Assembly: GCA_021770245.1 (NCBI GenBank)
Contig: JAETRI010000002.1
Location: 62,001 to 126,000 of the forward strand
DNA from: Lachnospiraceae bacterium
GTDB taxonomy: Bacteria > Bacillota > Clostridia > Lachnospirales > Lachnospiraceae
Direction: 5' to 3'
DNA: 64,000 bases
The position numbers and the translations under genes were made by a program. Below the pieces are notes generated by a model. That model did not search any database. It was not told the DNA's origin and saw nothing but the letters and a program-made list of their open reading frames with translations. This document shows positions 49,347 to 58,532 of the stretch, piece after piece (positions within the stretch are counted from its first letter, which is position 1; each line of letters opens with the position of its first letter).

Positions 49347-50061
49347 ACAGGATAACGGGGTGGATAACGTTACCCCAAAGGATAAATGGGAATTTGACAG
49401 CGAGGTTGCCAGGTGCTTTGCGGATATGCTGGAAAGAAGCATACCGGACTATAAAAGCATGAGGGGCCTCATATATGAGCTGGGGGAGAAGTTCATCACC
49501 CCTGGAACGTGGATCACGGATATCGGATGTTCAACCGGCCTTGCGGTGGAGCCGTTCTACAGAAAGCACCAGGGCGATAATCGGTATTTCCTCTGCGACA
49601 ACTCGGAGGCCATGCTGGAAGTATGCAGGGAGAAGTTCAGAGAGGGGATAGAAAGCGGGCATGTGGAGATAGAGCCGGGCAATTTCTATGACAAGATGAT
49701 ACCGGAGAACCAGAGCCTCATACTGTCGGTGCTGTCAATGCAGTTTATGCCGACCGCATACAGGCAGCGGATGATAAACGATATCTACAGAGCCTTGAAT
49801 CCCGGAGGGGCTTTTCTTTTTGTCGAGAAGATAATCGCAGACGAGGGCACGGACGATCTGGAAGTGGAGCTCTACTACCGGATGAAGCGCATGAACGGGT
49901 ACTCGGATGAAAAGATTATGCAGAAACGTAGGAGCCTTGAAAACGTATTATCCCCACTCAAAGCGGAGTGGAATGTGGATATGCTGCATGAGGCGGGGTT
50001 CGGCAAGGTGGATATGTTCTGGCGGTGCCTGAATTTCTGTGGGTGGGTTGCCATAAAATAG
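49336..50061 (+). CDS. CmoA-family protein (probable carboxy-SAM synthase)
   Basis: Protein of 241 aa from GTG 49336 (AGGAGGG 8 nt upstream). It aligns along its length with E. coli CmoA as I recall it: KWEFDSEVARCFADMLERSIPDY, the SAM motif DIGCSTG (62-68), CDNSEAML, MQFMPTAYRQ, LNPGGAFLFVEK, and the C-terminal block MKRMNGYSDEKIMQKR. R198 in QKRR corresponds to the prephenate-contacting Arg199 of CmoA. CmoA turns SAM and prephenate into carboxy-SAM for tRNA uridine modification in proteobacteria. Here no CmoB is seen; the neighbours are ParB/methyltransferase and terminase genes. Confidence 0.82.
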   Translation: MGIRQDNGVDNVTPKDKWEFDSEVARCFADMLERSIPDYKSMRGLIYELGEKFITPGTWITDIGCSTGLAVEPFYRKHQGDNRYFLCDNSEAMLEVCREKFREGIESGHVEIEPGNFYDKMIPENQSLILSVLSMQFMPTAYRQRMINDIYRALNPGGAFLFVEKIIADEGTDDLEVELYYRMKRMNGYSDEKIMQKRRSLENVLSPLKAEWNVDMLHEAGFGKVDMFWRCLNFCGWVAIK

Positions 50062-50093
50062 GCAGATCACCAGCGGAAAGGAGGTAGGCAGAT

Positions 50094-50624
50094 ATGTCAA
50101 AGGACAATGACAGAGAAGCATGGGAACGCCAGCCCGGAGAGAGCGGCCCCGCCTTTGAAGCCTTTGCTGCCTACCGTGACATGGGGGAGAAGAGGACAAT
50201 TTCAGCGGTTGCGAGACAGTTGAATAAAAGTGGTACTCTTTGCCACCGTTGGAAGTTGAAGTATGACTGGCGGGCCAGGGCGGACGCTTATGATGCCAGC
50301 ATAGCGGAAGAGGCCAGAAAACAGGCGGTTTCCGAGCGGAAAAAGATGCAAGACCGCCACATCAAAATGTCGTTGCAATTACAGAAAAAAGCTATGGAGG
50401 CGCTGGAAAAGATTAAACCGGAGGAAATGACGCCAAAAGATGTGAAAGAATTTCTCCGGCTGGCAACGGAGCTTGAACGTATGAACCGGGAAGAAAGCAT
50501 ACAGCAGCAGACCTTACAGCTACGGCGTGAAGAGTTCGAGTATAAAAAGGAGCGTGATTCAGGAACCAACAAAGAGGTTGAGGATTTGGAGGAGGTAGAG
50601 GCTGATGTATACGGTGAAGAATAG
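50094..50624 (+). CDS. terS: Terminase small subunit
   Basis: Protein of 176 aa. The N-terminal HTH (about 20-75) includes FEAFAAYRDMGEKRTISAVARQLNKSGTLCHRWKLKYDW, typical of small terminases that recognise the packaging site. A long charged helical region (about 80-150) would form the oligomerisation core, and the acidic tail the large-subunit contact. It overlaps the large subunit gene by 20 nt. Confidence 0.88.
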   Translation: MSKDNDREAWERQPGESGPAFEAFAAYRDMGEKRTISAVARQLNKSGTLCHRWKLKYDWRARADAYDASIAEEARKQAVSERKKMQDRHIKMSLQLQKKAMEALEKIKPEEMTPKDVKEFLRLATELERMNREESIQQQTLQLRREEFEYKKERDSGTNKEVEDLEEVEADVYGEE

Positions 50625-52011
50625 CCAGGACGGAAAGCCTCTCAAAAAGCGAAAGACAATCAATTTCCGGTTTGGGGATAAGCACAAAGAATACATCCGG
50701 GCCTGCCGGTATTGCACATTCAACATCCTGGAGGGGGCGGTTCGTTCCGGAAAGACGATTGATAATGTGTTTGCCTTTGCTCATGAGCTCATGACAACGC
50801 CCGATAAGTTCCACCTGGCAACGGGCTCCACCATAGCGAACGCAAAACTGAATATCGGTGACGCCAACGGTTTCGGCCTGGAATATATCTTCCGTGGTCA
50901 GTGCCGGTGGGGGAAATATAAGGACAATGACTGTCTGCGGATAAGAGGCCCATACACGGGAGGCCGGGAGCGGATAGTCATTTTTGCTGGCGGCTCCAAA
51001 GCGGACAGTTTTAAGAAAATCCGTGGTAACTCTTACGGCATGTGGATAGCCACGGAGATAAACCTGCACCACGATAACACCATAAAGGAGGCGTTCAACC
51101 GTCAGCTTGCGGCAAAGCGCAGAAAGATATTCTGGGATTTGAACCCGTCACACCCAAAGGCTCCGATCTATACGGAGTATATCGACAAGTACGCCGAAAA
51201 AGCGGAAAAGGGAGAACTGAAAGGCGGATTCAACTACCAGGCTATGACAATCTTCGATAACATCACCATTACCGAGGAACGTCTGGAGGAAATCATAAGT
51301 CAGTACGATATGGCGAGTATCTGGTACCTGCGGGATATCCTGGGGAAAAGGAGTATTGCAGAGGGGCTTGTATATCCAAAGCTGGCGGCGTCAATCACCG
51401 CAAAAGACGGGAAATTCTTTATAAAGCGTGAGGACGTCCAGAAGATGAACAAGAGAGGCGAACTTCTGGAAATCAATGTAGGCGTTGACTTTGGGGGTAA
51501 TGGCTCCGGCCATGCCTTTGTTGCAACGGCTCCTACGCTGGGATATGAAAAACTGATTGCTCTTGCGTCTGAATGGCATGACGCCACGGACACGGACCCG
51601 GCAGACCTGGCAAGGATGTTTCTGGATTTTGTACGGATGATTCTAAGCCTGTATGGGTACATCACCAATATTTACTGCGATTCTGCAGAACAGGTTCTCA
51701 TAAGGGGGCTTGAATCCGCACTCGTGGAGAATGAGCTGGGAAACTTGCGGCCCAGGGACGCATTAAAGAGACAGATCACAGACCGGATTTTTACCCTGAC
51801 AACGCTCACGGCAAAAGACCGGTTTCTTTATACGGAGGATTGCGAGACGCTTACATCAGCTATCAGTATGGCGGTCTGGAATCCGAAGAATACAGAGCTG
51901 GAACGTCTGGACGATGGCACCAGTGACATAGATTCGCTTGACGCTTTTGAGTATTCGTATGAGCGAGACTATAAGAAATATATCAAGAAGAAAACGGACA
52001 GGAGGCGATAA
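50605..52011 (+). CDS. terL: Terminase large subunit
   Basis: DNA-packaging motor of 468 aa. The ATPase domain has Walker A EGAVRSGKT (43-51). A Walker B-like acidic segment is in MWIATEINLHHDN near residue 150, with a coupling segment following. The RNase H-fold nuclease domain contains VGVDFGGNGSGHAF (about 291-304) and later IYCDSAEQ and IDSLDAFEYS acidic residues that cut the concatemer. The family looks PBSX/Terminase_6-like. Confidence 0.92.
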   Translation: MYTVKNSQDGKPLKKRKTINFRFGDKHKEYIRACRYCTFNILEGAVRSGKTIDNVFAFAHELMTTPDKFHLATGSTIANAKLNIGDANGFGLEYIFRGQCRWGKYKDNDCLRIRGPYTGGRERIVIFAGGSKADSFKKIRGNSYGMWIATEINLHHDNTIKEAFNRQLAAKRRKIFWDLNPSHPKAPIYTEYIDKYAEKAEKGELKGGFNYQAMTIFDNITITEERLEEIISQYDMASIWYLRDILGKRSIAEGLVYPKLAASITAKDGKFFIKREDVQKMNKRGELLEINVGVDFGGNGSGHAFVATAPTLGYEKLIALASEWHDATDTDPADLARMFLDFVRMILSLYGYITNIYCDSAEQVLIRGLESALVENELGNLRPRDALKRQITDRIFTLTTLTAKDRFLYTEDCETLTSAISMAVWNPKNTELERLDDGTSDIDSLDAFEYSYERDYKKYIKKKTDRRR

Positions 52012-52015
52012 GCAC

Positions 52016-53488
52016 ATGGTAATAGATTTTCTAAGGAGCGCATGGAATAAGCTGACGCCCAAAAACAATATCGAGAAACAACTGCACGTTTCTATCGCTA
52101 CTTCCGTAGTCATGGAGCGTGCTATCGAACTTTGGAGCCAGATGTATTGCAACAATCCCCCATGGCGTGGGGGCAAAGCTGATGTGATTCCACTGAATCT
52201 CCCCGCCGCCATAGCGGAGGAAATGGCAAGGCTCATTCTGACGGAGTTCAGTATTGAGGTATCAGGGAGCGCCAGGGGAGACTATATCAACCAGCAGATA
52301 AAGGACAATTTCACCAGTCTTTCAGATCACGTTGAGCTGTACTGCGCTAAAGGCGGCATATGCCTGAAACCATACGTTTCCGGACAGACTATCAACATAG
52401 ACTTTACCCAGGCAGACAGGTTTTTCCCTACTGCCTACACCAGCAGCAAAGAAATCACAGGCGGGATATTCGTTGACACGAAACGCCAGGGCGATTATCT
52501 GTATACCAGGCTGGAATGTCATTCCCTGGTCGGAACGGACTACACGATCACAAACCATGCGTTCCGTTCCGAAAAGCTGAATTACCAGATATCGGATGAT
52601 GATTACATCAGCGCACAACACCCGTTCATGACCGTGGTTCCTCTGTCGGAGGTAGAGGATTGGGCGGGGCTTTCAGAGGAGCCGGTTACGATTCAGAATG
52701 TGGATCACCCGCTCTTTGTGTATATAAAGGTTCCCAGGGCGAATAACATTGATACCTATTCCCCGTTGGGGGCCTCTGTTTTTTCCAGGGCAATAGAGGT
52801 AATCGAGCAGGCAGACCGGCAATTCTCCCGCATACTCTGGGAGTATTTTGCTACAGAGGCGGCAGTCCACGCATCCGAGGACATATTCGAGACTGACAAG
52901 AAAGGAAACGTCATTCTTCCGGAGGGGAAAGAGCGGCTGTACCGTACTTTTGATTTTGACATTAAGGAGGCGGGAACCGGCTCATACATGAAAGAGTATG
53001 CGCCAACAATCCGGGATAACAGTCTTTTCTCCGGCCTGAATAAGTATTTCCAGCGCATAGAGTTCCTTTGCGGCCTGTCTTACGGAACCATATCGGACCC
53101 GCAGCAGATCGAAAAGACGGCGGAGGAAATCCGCACATCTAAGCAGAGGTCATTCACGGTGGTTTCCCGGATGCAGAGCGCATGGGATTCCGGGTTTGAC
53201 CGCCTCATATACGCTATGGACGTTCTCTGTACCCTGTACGGTCTGGCACCGGCTGGCAAATCTGAAAAGGCCGTGACCTGGGGTGACGGTGTTCTGGAGG
53301 ATACCAATTTGGAGTATCAGCGCCGCTGGTCAATGGTCATGGCGGGAAAATACAAGATAGAAAAATTCTATGCCTGGTATTTTGGATGCACAGAGGATGA
53401 AGCGCTTGACCTGATTCCCGATAACGGCGAGTTGATACCGCCAAAGGGCGGGCCCGGTAATCGTGGCAACTATCCACCGGAAGAGTAG
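52016..53488 (+). CDS. SPP1-type portal protein
   Basis: Portal ring protein of 490 aa (ATG 52016, AGGAGG upstream). The family pattern NLPAAIAEEMARLILTEFSIEVSG (about 61-84), the GICLKPYV strand and the QADRFSRI... core helices identify a Gp6-like portal that forms the DNA entry channel. It starts 4 nt after terL, the standard order. The C-terminus is proline-rich. Confidence 0.88.
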   Translation: MVIDFLRSAWNKLTPKNNIEKQLHVSIATSVVMERAIELWSQMYCNNPPWRGGKADVIPLNLPAAIAEEMARLILTEFSIEVSGSARGDYINQQIKDNFTSLSDHVELYCAKGGICLKPYVSGQTINIDFTQADRFFPTAYTSSKEITGGIFVDTKRQGDYLYTRLECHSLVGTDYTITNHAFRSEKLNYQISDDDYISAQHPFMTVVPLSEVEDWAGLSEEPVTIQNVDHPLFVYIKVPRANNIDTYSPLGASVFSRAIEVIEQADRQFSRILWEYFATEAAVHASEDIFETDKKGNVILPEGKERLYRTFDFDIKEAGTGSYMKEYAPTIRDNSLFSGLNKYFQRIEFLCGLSYGTISDPQQIEKTAEEIRTSKQRSFTVVSRMQSAWDSGFDRLIYAMDVLCTLYGLAPAGKSEKAVTWGDGVLEDTNLEYQRRWSMVMAGKYKIEKFYAWYFGCTEDEALDLIPDNGELIPPKGGPGNRGNYPPEE

Positions 53489-53499
53489 GGGGTGCCGAT

Positions 53500-54768
53500 A
53501 TGCTGACACCTGAATATCTGGAATCATGCGGTGAGAGTACCATTGTGGGAATATACGATATCCTGTCACGGTCAGTTGTGGAGTGCCTTGCCAAAAGGAT
53601 AGCAAAGACCGGCAGGGTTACGGCCTCTTCCATGCACCAGATAACGCAGGTTCAGGAGGCCGGAAAACTCATGGACGAGATAACGGAAGAGGTTGCCCGG
53701 ATCACTGGCTTTTCCAATGCCTACATCCGGGAGCTCTTCAATGAGGCCGGAGTCAAGTCAATCAATTACGAGAGCGACATATGCTCTATGGCTGGCCTGG
53801 CTCCTATCGAGCTGAAACAGTCACCGGCCATGATACAGACGCTTGCGGCGGCAGTCCAAAAGACGCAGGGGGATTTGAGCAATCTCACACTGACAACGGC
53901 GTCCACGGCGCAGAACCTATTCTATGAGGCCACGAACCTTGCGTATATGCAGGTGGCCACTGGTACATTTTCATACCAGGAGGCCATGAGGCAGGCAATC
54001 AGGACGGCGGCCATGGACGGCGGCACGGTTCTTTTCCGAAAAGGCCACTCTTCAAAACTGGATGTTGCGGTCCGGAGGGCTCTGCTGACAGGCGTAAACC
54101 AGACAGCAGGCACACTTACGGAAATGTATGCTGATGAAGTGGGGTGCGATTATTACGAGACAACGGCACATGCGGGTGCCAGGAATACCGGAATTGGATA
54201 CAACAATCATGAGAGCTGGCAAGGCCAGGTCTTTTGCATATCCGGAAAGGATAAGCGCTACCGCCAGTTTGTTGACGCCACCGGGTACGGCCAGGGCGGG
54301 GGATTGTGCGGCTGGAATTGCAGGCACAGTTTCCACATGTTCTTTCCTGGACTGTCAAAACCTGCATACAGTCAAGCCGTCCTGGACGGGTACGCGAAGA
54401 GGTTACACACCTACAAGACGGCGGACGGAGATGAAATCACCCTGACGGAGTATGAATGTACCCAGAAACAGAGGGAGTATGAGAGGAAAATCAGGGCGTC
54501 CAAAACCCTGTTAGCTGGATATGACGCTGCGGCAAAGGCGGCTCCAAATGCCACGCTTGAAAATGCCATGAAAGAGGATTTTTCCTCCGAGAGCGTCAAT
54601 CTGAAACGCATAGAGGCAGAAATGAAAGACTTTTGCAGGCAGACCGGCCGGGCGGTCGATTCGGCCCGGACACAGGTATACGCCGTCAAAGACCAGGACG
54701 GCAAGATCATTAACTTTGGGAGGTCTACAAGCCAAAAGGCAGTATGGGCCAACCGGAAAGCGAGGTAA
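53500..54768 (+). CDS. Phage minor capsid protein 2
   Basis: Minor head protein of 422 aa of the Phage_min_cap2 type. It contains the conserved VRRALLTGVNQTAGTLTEMYADEVGCDYYETTAHAGARNTG region followed by HESWQGQVFCISG and NCRHSFHMFFPG. These match SPP1 gp7-like proteins that sit beside the portal and help DNA ejection. Position directly after the portal gene fits. Confidence 0.88.
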   Translation: MLTPEYLESCGESTIVGIYDILSRSVVECLAKRIAKTGRVTASSMHQITQVQEAGKLMDEITEEVARITGFSNAYIRELFNEAGVKSINYESDICSMAGLAPIELKQSPAMIQTLAAAVQKTQGDLSNLTLTTASTAQNLFYEATNLAYMQVATGTFSYQEAMRQAIRTAAMDGGTVLFRKGHSSKLDVAVRRALLTGVNQTAGTLTEMYADEVGCDYYETTAHAGARNTGIGYNNHESWQGQVFCISGKDKRYRQFVDATGYGQGGGLCGWNCRHSFHMFFPGLSKPAYSQAVLDGYAKRLHTYKTADGDEITLTEYECTQKQREYERKIRASKTLLAGYDAAAKAAPNATLENAMKEDFSSESVNLKRIEAEMKDFCRQTGRAVDSARTQVYAVKDQDGKIINFGRSTSQKAVWANRKAR

Positions 54769-55081
54769 TCACATGAACGGCGGATAGATAGGTGCTGAAA
54801 CGCCCGTGTATAGAAAACAGAGCTTTATTTATTATTTTATCCTTGCAACCAGAAAAACCCCGTCACGGGGCTATAACGGAGCGCAGGGGGTACTTACAAC
54901 TGAATATGTGAGAGTAAAGAGAGGGCGGCCCTTATTCCATGGGTGCGGCCTCTTTTTATTGCCCTGGAGGAATGGCATATAAACTACTCAATTTCCGTTT
55001 GTGGGCGGATATATCCCACGATAGCAGAGCCGGAGTGAACCGGAATCTAAACAAAATCAGCGAAGAAAGAGGAGGTACACC
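54769..55081. other. Mostly noncoding region between minor capsid and scaffold genes
   Basis: The 313-bp stretch holds two hairpins. CCCCG-TCA-CGGGG (54858-54870), flanked by AAAAA on its left, works as a terminator only on the minus strand. A plus-strand terminator-like stem with T5 is at 54919-54957. A 41-codon open frame from ATG 54972 to 55097, with GGAGG immediately before it, is possible but unsupported by any family. Confidence 0.5.
54919..54957 (+). terminator. Terminator after the minor capsid gene
   Basis: AGAGGGCGGCCC pairs imperfectly with GGGTGCGGCCTCT across a TTATTCCAT loop and is followed by TTTTT. It may reduce readthrough into the abundant capsid genes or mark a new promoter region; none was clear. 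Confidence 0.55.
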
Positions 55082-55852
55082 ATGTACGAATTTTTGAAGA
55101 AACTTTTCAAGGAAGTAGACGGCCAGCCGGAGGCGATCACAGCGGAGGAGCTTATCAAGAGGATTCAGGCGGATAGCAAGCTGAAAATCGTAAACCTGGA
55201 GGACGGAGGCTATGTGGCGAAAGAGAAACTTGACGCCAAGATTACCGAGCTCTCCGGGGTGAAGAAACAGCTTGATGATGCCAACAAAGAAATCCAGTCC
55301 TACAAGGATATGGATATCGAGGGCGTCAAGAAGTCCGCAAAGGAATGGGAAGAGAAGTACAACACCGATACCCAGAACCTGAAAGACCAGCTCGCACAAC
55401 AGGAGCGCTCCCACCAGACAGACCGGTATCTGGATACCGTAGGACTTCGGCCCGGTGCCATGTACCGTGAGTTTGTCAAGAAAGCCTTTGACGCCAAAGA
55501 GTTCAAGCTGGACGGAGAGAAGTTCCTGGGGGCGGATGATTTCATTGCCGAGTTGAAGAAAAACCCGGATTACAAAGATGCGTTCATTCAGGACAATCCG
55601 GACGGCGGAGCAGGGGATCAGCAGAACCAGGGAGGCTTACCGGCCGGAACGCCCGCAGGGGCTCCCGGAACCATACCGGCAACAACTCTTCCGGGGCAGG
55701 CAACTCCACAGAAACCGTTGCCGCAGTTTGCTACAGGCACAAGCGGCGCAGGATCGGCGGGAGCTCCTGGGGCGGGAGGCCAGAATCCGTTCATGAATTT
55801 CCATTTTACAGATGTGCGGCCCCGTGGCAATTCCGGAGGAACAAACCAGTAA
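55082..55852 (+). CDS. GP20-type scaffold protein
   Basis: Capsid assembly scaffold of 256 aa. A coiled-coil region (about 40-115, KLDAKITELSGVKKQLDDANKEI) and DRYLDTVGLRPGAMYREFVKKAFD match the Phage_GP20 family. The C-terminal 90 residues are Gly/Pro/Ala-rich and probably disordered. It directly precedes the major capsid gene, as expected. AGGAGG is upstream. Confidence 0.85.
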   Translation: MYEFLKKLFKEVDGQPEAITAEELIKRIQADSKLKIVNLEDGGYVAKEKLDAKITELSGVKKQLDDANKEIQSYKDMDIEGVKKSAKEWEEKYNTDTQNLKDQLAQQERSHQTDRYLDTVGLRPGAMYREFVKKAFDAKEFKLDGEKFLGADDFIAELKKNPDYKDAFIQDNPDGGAGDQQNQGGLPAGTPAGAPGTIPATTLPGQATPQKPLPQFATGTSGAGSAGAPGAGGQNPFMNFHFTDVRPRGNSGGTNQ

Positions 55853-55883
55853 CAACAAAACAACATAAGGAGGATTTAACACT

Positions 55884-56780
55884 ATGGCAGCTTTAAACTA
55901 TGCAGTACACTATCAGCAGGCGTTGGAGCAGAATTTCCCGTATGTCCTGTACTTCGGTGCTCTGTACTCTACGCCCAACAACGGACGTTTCAAGTGGATC
56001 AACGCAAAGACCATTGAGATTCCGTCCATCACAACGACCGGCCGTGTGGATTCCGACAGGGATACCATTCAGACGGCCTCCCGTAACTATGACAACTCCT
56101 GGGAGCCGAAAACGCTGACTAATCAGCGTAAATGGTCTACCCTGGTACACCCTGCGGATGTTGACCAGACTAACCAGGTGGCGTCTATCCAGAATATCAC
56201 CCGTGTCTACAATGACGAGCAGAAATTCCCTGAAATGGACTGCTACACCATTTCTAAGATTTTTGCAGACTGGAAAGAGGCGGGCGAGACGGAATCCACC
56301 ACGGATTTGACGGAGACCAACATCCTGGAAGAGTTCGACAGCTTTATGCAGGTCATGGATGATGCCAGGGTACCGGCATCCGGGAGAATCCTGTATGTGA
56401 CGCCTGCTATCAGCAAGGTTATCAAGAACGCAAAAGAGATCACCCGGACGCTGAACTTGCAGACCAACAACTCCACCCTGAAACGTCAGATTTCCCGTAT
56501 TGACGAGGTTGAGATCGTATCCGTTCCGTCCGAGCTGATGAAAACGAAGTATGACTTCACCCAGGGCTGGAAAGCCACCGAGGATGCCCGTCAGATCAGA
56601 ATGGCGCTCATTCACCCGCTGGCTATCATCACCCCGATTTCCTACCAGTTCTCCCAGCTTGACCCGCCGAGCGCAGGTTCCGAGGGTAAGTGGGTGTACT
56701 TCGAGGAATCCTACGAGGATGTATTCATTCTCAACAAGAAGAAAAAGGCCATTTGCTTTAATGTGCAGGCGGCGGCCTGA
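55884..56780 (+). CDS. Major capsid protein
   Basis: Shell protein of 298 aa. Features of phage capsid proteins with an HK97-like fold are visible: WINAKTIEIPSITTTGRVDSDRD and the later ILYVTPAISKVIKNAKEITR and WKATEDARQIRMALIHPLAII strands. Codon use is strikingly biased to common codons, expected for a highly expressed gene. It lies between scaffold and head-tail connector genes, with AGGAGG upstream. Confidence 0.88.
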   Translation: MAALNYAVHYQQALEQNFPYVLYFGALYSTPNNGRFKWINAKTIEIPSITTTGRVDSDRDTIQTASRNYDNSWEPKTLTNQRKWSTLVHPADVDQTNQVASIQNITRVYNDEQKFPEMDCYTISKIFADWKEAGETESTTDLTETNILEEFDSFMQVMDDARVPASGRILYVTPAISKVIKNAKEITRTLNLQTNNSTLKRQISRIDEVEIVSVPSELMKTKYDFTQGWKATEDARQIRMALIHPLAIITPISYQFSQLDPPSAGSEGKWVYFEESYEDVFILNKKKKAICFNVQAAA

Positions 56781-56858
56781 TTCTTCCACACCTGTAAACC
56801 TGGGCTCCTACATGCAATATGCTGTGGGAGCCTAATCTGAAAAATGGAGGTAAAAGAT

Positions 56859-57314
56859 ATGTTACTCGCTGAAAAGGCAAACCGCAGAGTAAGGATCGCT
56901 GATGAAAAGAAAGATGAATATATCGGCATGGGCTACACCGTGAAGAACATGGACGGCTCTCTGGTGCAGGCTCCCCAGGACCACAAGAAGAGGGTACAGG
57001 AGCTTGAAGCGGAGCTGAAAAAGACCAGGGAGGACGCAGACCAGCACATTTCCTATCTGACCGGGGAACTGGAAAAGGCCAAAGGGGAGGCGGAGGCGGC
57101 GTCCGGCGCCAGAATGGATCTGGTGAATACCACCAGGGCGGAGAATGAATCTCTGAAAGCTGAAAACTCCGATCTGAAAGGCAAGCTGGCAGAGGCCAGC
57201 GCCTATGCAGAGAACGCAGATAAGAGGATCGCAGAGCTTGAAGCGGAGCTGAAAGCGGCCAAAGCCGCAGAAACGCCTAAGAAAGAGGCGAAAACGAAGC
57301 AGGCAGATAAATAA
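56859..57314 (+). CDS. Coiled-coil phage structural protein
   Basis: Protein of 151 aa from ATG 56859 (GGAGG 8 nt upstream). After a short beta-rich head (about 1-40) it is a long Glu/Lys/Ala-rich coiled coil (about 45-135). Its location right after the major capsid gene suggests a head decoration or connector-accessory role. No named family recognised. Confidence 0.65.
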   Translation: MLLAEKANRRVRIADEKKDEYIGMGYTVKNMDGSLVQAPQDHKKRVQELEAELKKTREDADQHISYLTGELEKAKGEAEAASGARMDLVNTTRAENESLKAENSDLKGKLAEASAYAENADKRIAELEAELKAAKAAETPKKEAKTKQADK

Positions 57315-57332
57315 ACAGGGAGGCGAATAGAA

Positions 57333-57725
57333 ATGCTCCATGAGGCTGTAAAAAGTCCATATGTAGATTATGAGTATTACGCCAAAGCCTTTTTAGGCAC
57401 CGCCATACCTGAACCGTCTTTTCCCGCATTGGAGAAAAAGGCAGAGGCATTTTTGCACCGGATAACCTTTGGCCGGGTTAAGAGGCTCCCGGAGATTCCC
57501 AACGAAGTAAAAGACGCCATTTGTGCAATGGCGGAGTACAACTTCCGTGAGGATAAAAAGACGCCAGGAGTCAGGTCGGAAAACATAGACGGCTACTCTG
57601 TATCTTACGGCGATTCCACCGAAACATCCAGGAGCGCCGAACTATACAGCGTGGCAAAGAATTACCTGTCAGATACCGGCCTGCTACACAGAGGGAGGTC
57701 ACGGAAATATGACAACCAATGCTGA
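57333..57725 (+). CDS. Head-tail connector protein
   Basis: Protein of 130 aa. A helical N-terminus with YYAKAFLGTAIPEPSFPALEKKAEAFLHRITFGR is typical of SPP1 gp15/HK97 gp6-like adaptor proteins. It forms the ring below the portal. The end overlaps the next gene by 17 nt. Confidence 0.75.
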   Translation: MLHEAVKSPYVDYEYYAKAFLGTAIPEPSFPALEKKAEAFLHRITFGRVKRLPEIPNEVKDAICAMAEYNFREDKKTPGVRSENIDGYSVSYGDSTETSRSAELYSVAKNYLSDTGLLHRGRSRKYDNQC

Positions 57726-58131
57726 CATTACCATTTTCAACAAGAGATATGTGCGGGAAGAACGGACGGAAAAGTTTGTGGCAACGCAGATACGGGGCGT
57801 CAGTTTCTATTCCAGGAAAGGCACATCATCCGGGAACCAGGACAGGAATGTTAAGGATACCTACACAATCCGGGTTCCTGATACTGCCGACACTTCCGGG
57901 AAAGCATACGCTGAACAAATGGAATATTCCGGCATGGATGATGAAACATTTCCCGGCTACTGGACTATACAGCGTGGAGATATCATCATCCGTGGCCTCT
58001 GCGATTGTGAGACGGCAACGGAGACGGAGCTGAAACAGAATTACCCGGATGTGATTACCGTGGATAATTTCTCGGACAATCGGAGCCGGTGTTCTGAATG
58101 TATGAGGCACTGGCGGATAGGTGGCGAATAA
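57709..58131 (+). CDS. Head completion/stopper protein
   Basis: Protein of 140 aa, beta-rich (TIFNKRYVREERTEKFVATQIRGVSFYSRKG). Its place between the connector and the minor capsid/tail-completion genes matches the stopper protein of SPP1-like phages. The C-terminus has a C-x2-C pair (SRCSECMRHW). Confidence 0.65.
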   Translation: MTTNADITIFNKRYVREERTEKFVATQIRGVSFYSRKGTSSGNQDRNVKDTYTIRVPDTADTSGKAYAEQMEYSGMDDETFPGYWTIQRGDIIIRGLCDCETATETELKQNYPDVITVDNFSDNRSRCSECMRHWRIGGE

Positions 58132-58520
58132 TGGCTATACAGATCAAGACACCGAGAGGCCAGATTATCCAGACCACGACCAGAGGGGGAGAGGTAAGAG
58201 CGGAGCTGACCTGGAATCCAAACTTCGCTCCGGCCAGGACGAAGAGGTTTTCGAGGGCGCAGGTATTTGTCGATAGCGAAGTGCTGCGATATTGCAGCGC
58301 CCTTATCCCTTTCCAGACCGGTATGCTGGATAAATCCGGAAAGCTCGGTACAGTAATCGGTAGCGGCCTGGTGCAGTATATAGCCCCGTATGCTGCAGAA
58401 CAGTATTACAACACGGCCACAAGCCGCTCCTATGATGCGAACAGGGGTTCAAAGTGGTTTGAACGCATGAAAGTATCATACAAACAGGATATTTTGGCGG
58501 GGGCTCAAAAATTGGTGTAG
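58131..58520 (+). CDS. Minor capsid / tail completion protein
   Basis: Protein of 129 aa from ATG 58131, overlapping the previous stop (TAATG). RAQVFVDSEVLRYCSALIPFQTGMLDKSGKLGT resembles the HK97 gp10-like minor capsid family, with GSGLVQYIAPYAAEQYY. Probably joins head and tail. Confidence 0.75.
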   Translation: MAIQIKTPRGQIIQTTTRGGEVRAELTWNPNFAPARTKRFSRAQVFVDSEVLRYCSALIPFQTGMLDKSGKLGTVIGSGLVQYIAPYAAEQYYNTATSRSYDANRGSKWFERMKVSYKQDILAGAQKLV

Positions 58521-58532
58521 AAAGGAGTAAAA

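Noticed and set aside
54972-55097. 41-codon frame before the scaffold gene
   Set aside because: GGAGG is only 1 nt from the ATG and no family is recognised; left out as a gene though possible.
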